From Eubacteriales bacterium (GTDB lineage: Bacteria > Bacillota > Clostridia > Oscillospirales > Oscillospiraceae), in the NCBI GenBank assembly GCA_030531505.1, contig JAUNNH010000009.1, positions 20,279-84,278 on the forward strand: DNA of 64,000 bases, given 5' to 3'. Below the pieces are notes generated by a model. That model was not told the DNA's origin and ran no database searches. It saw only the letters and a program-made list of their open reading frames with translations. Position 1 is the first letter of the stretch. Each line of letters opens with the position of its first letter. Shown here one piece after another: positions 61,397 through 64,000 of the stretch. The position numbers were made by a program, and so were the translations under genes.

Positions 61397-61626
61397 TGAT
61401 ATAACCGGAAGTGAACAGCAAGTTCTCTTCCGGTTTCTGCTATTATTTCGCAGTGTGAATTGCTTTTCTCAAAATTTATGGGCACAAATCCATGTTTCAC
61501 TTGTCATTACGAGTTTTTCTTTGTATAATTTCTATATAATGTCATATTGCGACATATTCTAATAGTTGATTTCGCTTCATCTATGATTAATGGGAGAACA
61601 CACCAAGCGGTGTTGTTCTCCCATTA

Positions 61627-61977
61627 TTATCTATACCGAAACTCGTCACGGTTCTGAATTCTCCCCAAGTGTACTAGTCGGGCGGCTATCGCGCCTTCCG
61701 TCCGCTTAAAGAAAGAACAGATATCTTTTTTAGTACAGCCATTATCGAACATGCGGCAAAGAGTTTCCTCATCATCTGGTGTCCAGGGTTTTCCAGCATT
61801 TACAGGAAGCCGTTTTTCTTTTTTATGTTCCTTTTCCAGTTGCGCAACTGCGAGATGCAACGCTCGAATAATATCCGGCTGATTGCAGCTATCACTTTCA
61901 GGAAGTACTTCACCAGTGATGGGATTGACTCCGTCTGCGAGCATCTCCAAGAGCTCCTTAGCATATGTAATATCCAT
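61627..61977 (-). CDS. Hypothetical protein with C-terminal HTH-like domain
   Basis: 116 residues. C-terminal ~50 (GKPWTPDDEETLCRMFDNGCTKKDICSFFKRTEGAIAARLVHLG) look like a SANT/helix-turn-helix unit; the N-terminal part (YAKELLEMLADGVNPITGEVLP) is helical. The ATG follows GAAGGAGTG located just after the stop of the gene upstream, so they form an operon. Confidence 0.65.
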   Translation of the reverse strand: MDITYAKELLEMLADGVNPITGEVLPESDSCNQPDIIRALHLAVAQLEKEHKKEKRLPVNAGKPWTPDDEETLCRMFDNGCTKKDICSFFKRTEGAIAARLVHLGRIQNRDEFRYR

Positions 61978-61994
61978 GCATCTTCACTCCTTCA

Positions 61995-62417
61995 TCAGAC
62001 AATATCATGCTGCGTTTCCAAATTAGAATCCAGTTTTTTATCAATGCTTGCAAGCGCGGCAGCCATAAACAGCATCGTCGGATTGCAGACAAGTGGATTA
62101 ATAACTGCTTGGCCCGCAATCTGATTATTTGCATTCAGGACTGTACCGAGGTTTCCTACGCCGCTCTTAAACGAAGCAAGATGCGTTCCGGCGGGAACGG
62201 TTACCTGGCAAAGTTGAGTGGTTCCCCCTGACGCCCCAAACACATTATGGATCGCACTGGTGAGCGGTTCAAACGCTACTCCGAGAGAGTTCAGTTTTGA
62301 AAGTGGGTATTTCGTATAACTGGCGAGCGAAACATCCTCGTCTGCCAACACAGGAACAAGTGAAATATCGGGCACATTCGTCAAAGCATTATTCTGCTTA
62401 AAAACCAATTCTTCCAT
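61995..62417 (-). CDS. Hypothetical protein, possibly a truncated N-terminal domain
   Basis: 140 residues: DISLVPVLADEDVSLASYTKYPLSKLNSLGVAFEPL, then FGASGGTTQLCQVTVPAGTHLASF, ending ...LETQHDIV. The abrupt end and my recollection of longer proteins with this start suggest it may be shortened, but a well-placed ribosome site for the next gene argues the stop is real. ATG 62417 follows GGGAGG. No function assigned. Confidence 0.55.
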   Translation of the reverse strand: MEELVFKQNNALTNVPDISLVPVLADEDVSLASYTKYPLSKLNSLGVAFEPLTSAIHNVFGASGGTTQLCQVTVPAGTHLASFKSGVGNLGTVLNANNQIAGQAVINPLVCNPTMLFMAAALASIDKKLDSNLETQHDIV

Positions 62418-62583
62418 AATTGCCTCCCATGTGTTGTTAATCATACTCTACCACAGTCTATCGCCATTTTCAATTCACGGGGAAGGCAATGCAAAAAATC
62501 TATTGCTTTAAAGCGTAGAAGTAATATAATGAAATCAGACAGTGGCCTGACCGGTACTGGAATCTGTAGAAAGTGAGGGTACT

Positions 62584-63795
62584 TTGTCAAAGAGTAAAAG
62601 AAGCGCCAGCGGAACCGGCTCGATCCGCAAGCGTCCGGACGGACGTTGGGAAGGGCGATACACCGTTGGCATTGATCCCAAAACGGGAAAACAAATCAGA
62701 AGATCGGTTTACGGCAAAACCCAGAGAGAAGTCCGAAATAAAATGCTCGTTTTTCTGTCCGAGATCAGCCAGGACACCTATATTGAGCCGTCCAAAATCA
62801 AGCTGCAGGACTGGCTGCAGACCTGGATCGATGAATTCTCCTTCGACAAGCGTTATTCGACGCTGAAGGGATACAAGGCGCAGATCAAGAAGCACATCGT
62901 TCCGGCTCTCGGCAAATATTATCTGGAGGATCTGACGCCGCTCTTGATCCAGAGATTCTATAACGATCTGATCCGCCCGGATGAAGATGGGAAATGCCTC
63001 TCCCCCAAGAGCATCAAGAATGTGCACATCGTGCTGCGGGCCGCGCTGCAGCAGGCGGTGGAGCTTGAGTTCATTAAAAAGAACCCATGCCACAAAGCCA
63101 AGCTTCCCAAGGTGTACAAAACCGAGATCACACCGCTGACGGATCAACAGGTGCATGACTTCCTGCAGGAGGCCCAGAACGATGAGTATTACGGCACCAT
63201 TCTCCGCGTGATCCTCTTTACCGGGCTGCGCGAGGGTGAGGCACTGGGTCTGACCTGGGACTGTGTGAACTTCAAGTACGGGACCGTTGTTATCAACAAG
63301 CAGCTGCAGCGTCGACCGCAGGATGCAGGAGGGCCGCAGCTGACTCCGACCAAGAACGGGAAGTCACGCACGCTGCGCCCGGCCAAGACGGTTATGAACC
63401 TGTTGAAAATCCGTTATACGGAGCAGGTGATGCAGAGCAAACGGGCCGGCGATGCGTGGGAGGCCTGGCGGAACGAATCGGAGCACAGCAAAGCCCTGGT
63501 CTTCACCAATGAAGTCGGCCACCATCTGCAGCCGAAGCGGGTCTATCTGCACTTCAAGAAAATCGCGGATGAGATCGGGGCCCAGGATGCTCGCGTGCAT
63601 GATCTTCGTCATACCTACGCCGTGCTGTCACTCCAGAACGGAGACGACGTCAAAACGGTGCAGACAAATCTCGGACATGCCTCCGCAGCCTTCACGCTGG
63701 ATGTGTATGGGCACGTATCAGACAGGATGCAGCGTGCCAGCGCGGACAGAATGGAGGAATATATCGCGAGCATTTCGAGAATGAAAAACGCTTAA
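62584..63795 (+). CDS. int: Tyrosine recombinase/integrase of the element
   Basis: 403 residues starting at TTG with GAGGGT upstream. N-terminal arm-binding domain (GSIRKRPDGRWEGRYTVG), core-binding domain (~65-165) and catalytic domain with Arg216 (TGLREGE), Lys260 region, HDLRH (His339, Arg342), GH (His365) and nucleophile Tyr375 (DVYGHVS). All catalytic residues are present, so it should be active. It lies 170 bp from the right att copy, as usual for tRNA-targeting integrases. Confidence 0.95.
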   Translation: MSKSKRSASGTGSIRKRPDGRWEGRYTVGIDPKTGKQIRRSVYGKTQREVRNKMLVFLSEISQDTYIEPSKIKLQDWLQTWIDEFSFDKRYSTLKGYKAQIKKHIVPALGKYYLEDLTPLLIQRFYNDLIRPDEDGKCLSPKSIKNVHIVLRAALQQAVELEFIKKNPCHKAKLPKVYKTEITPLTDQQVHDFLQEAQNDEYYGTILRVILFTGLREGEALGLTWDCVNFKYGTVVINKQLQRRPQDAGGPQLTPTKNGKSRTLRPAKTVMNLLKIRYTEQVMQSKRAGDAWEAWRNESEHSKALVFTNEVGHHLQPKRVYLHFKKIADEIGAQDARVHDLRHTYAVLSLQNGDDVKTVQTNLGHASAAFTLDVYGHVSDRMQRASADRMEEYIASISRMKNA

Positions 63796-63860
63796 AAGTG
63801 TCCTCATTTGACTTTTTGTCCTCTATTTTCGAACTATTCAAAGCCTTAAATAGCATCAAT

Positions 63861-63880
63861 AGGGGTCAGATAGGGGTCAA
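63861..63880. repeat. GGGGTCA double box near the right end
   Basis: AGGGGTCAG and AGGGGTCAA 10 bp apart, partner of the pair at 55971-55991; possible integrase arm sites. Confidence 0.45.
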
Positions 63881-63892
63881 GAATTTTTACAA

Positions 63893-63967
63893 GTCACTTT
63901 TAGAGGTCAAACTTTCTTATATATAGCAGAAATCGTCTTGAAACGAAACATTTCAAGACGATTTCTG
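63893..63967. repeat. 75-bp direct repeat, end copy, abutting attR
   Basis: Ends with a perfect 16-bp hairpin (63928-63965 region) directly before the tRNA CCA end. It would replace the tRNA terminator lost by integration. Confidence 0.82.
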
Positions 63968-64000
63968 GCAGGGGAAGAAGGCTTCGAACCCTCGGCCTAC
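63966..64000 (-). tRNA. 3' part of a tRNA gene (continues beyond the window) with attR
   Basis: On the minus strand the sequence reads variable loop AGGCC, T-arm GAGGG-TTCGAAG-CCTTC, acceptor strand TTCCCCT, discriminator G and encoded CCA. The anticodon lies outside the window, so identity is unknown; AGGGG-type acceptor with G73 would suit tRNA-Trp among others. 63966-63989 is the attR copy of the 24-bp core. Confidence 0.85.

Noticed and set aside
63966-64000. Naming the tRNA as tRNA-Trp
   Set aside because: The anticodon is outside the window; the acceptor and discriminator fit but do not prove it.

Overview
The window looks like a chromosomal segment of a GC-rich, spore-forming anaerobic gut bacterium of the Clostridia (Oscillospiraceae-like). 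It carries spoIIID, a ferredoxin-dependent 2-oxoacid oxidoreductase, an F-type ATP synthase and a host-sugar (sialic acid/amino sugar) catabolic locus. The last ~13 kb is visibly AT-richer and ends in an integrative element at a tRNA gene. Species cannot be named from the sequence alone.

Layout. 1-15.5 kb: amino-sugar locus. nagA, nanA, two ABC permeases and a binding protein form one leftward operon. A second binding protein/permease set follows, enclosed by a ~95-bp inverted repeat. Then come rpiR and an AGE-type epimerase (leftward), and a ROK-like kinase, an SGNH esterase and a DUF624 protein (rightward). The enzymes fit Neu5Ac -> ManNAc -> GlcNAc -> GlcNAc-6-P -> GlcN-6-P. Twin TGAAA-N5-TTTCA boxes 29 bp apart lie in front of two of its promoters. 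15.6-18.7 kb: SGNH hydrolase, lipoate ligase, lipoamide dehydrogenase. 18.9-20.7 kb: spoIIID and a glycosyltransferase with an 11-residue repeat tail. 21.0-24.5 kb: P-loop ATPase plus Vor/Kor-type oxidoreductase. 24.5-30.8 kb: ATP synthase operon (leftward) in which a b-type stalk, a delta-like domain and subunit alpha are one 751-residue protein, and epsilon lacks its C-terminal half. 31-38.8 kb: divergent Lgt-like membrane protein, phosphodiester glycosidase, FNT channel, Nudix, a guanylate-kinase homologue with a broken P-loop, MsrA, patatin, nitroreductase, lipoprotein. 38.9-46.2 kb: a long leftward run of small enzymes and DUF proteins. 46.4-51.1 kb: ferredoxin protein, flavin reductase, radical SAM, nitroreductase/TetR pair, CorA. 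51.2-53.0 kb: an ECF sigma/anti-sigma/PepSY module with two matching promoters. 53.1-55.7 kb: unknown protein, TraX, a small protein, CrcB, PrsW remnant.

55,835-63,989: integrative element bounded by 24-bp direct repeats equal to the 3' end of a tRNA gene that leaves the window on the right. It carries TnpV, the radical SAM mobile pair with its MarR regulator, an MFS exporter, a SLOG/Xre divergent pair with operators, two unknown genes and a tyrosine integrase. No rRNA or CRISPR array was seen.

The observations I rate highest are the b/delta/alpha ATP synthase fusion, the att-bounded element with its radical SAM pair, the inverted repeat around a transporter cassette, the twin operator boxes, and the ECF promoter pair. 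All functions are inferred from sequence; no database search was run.
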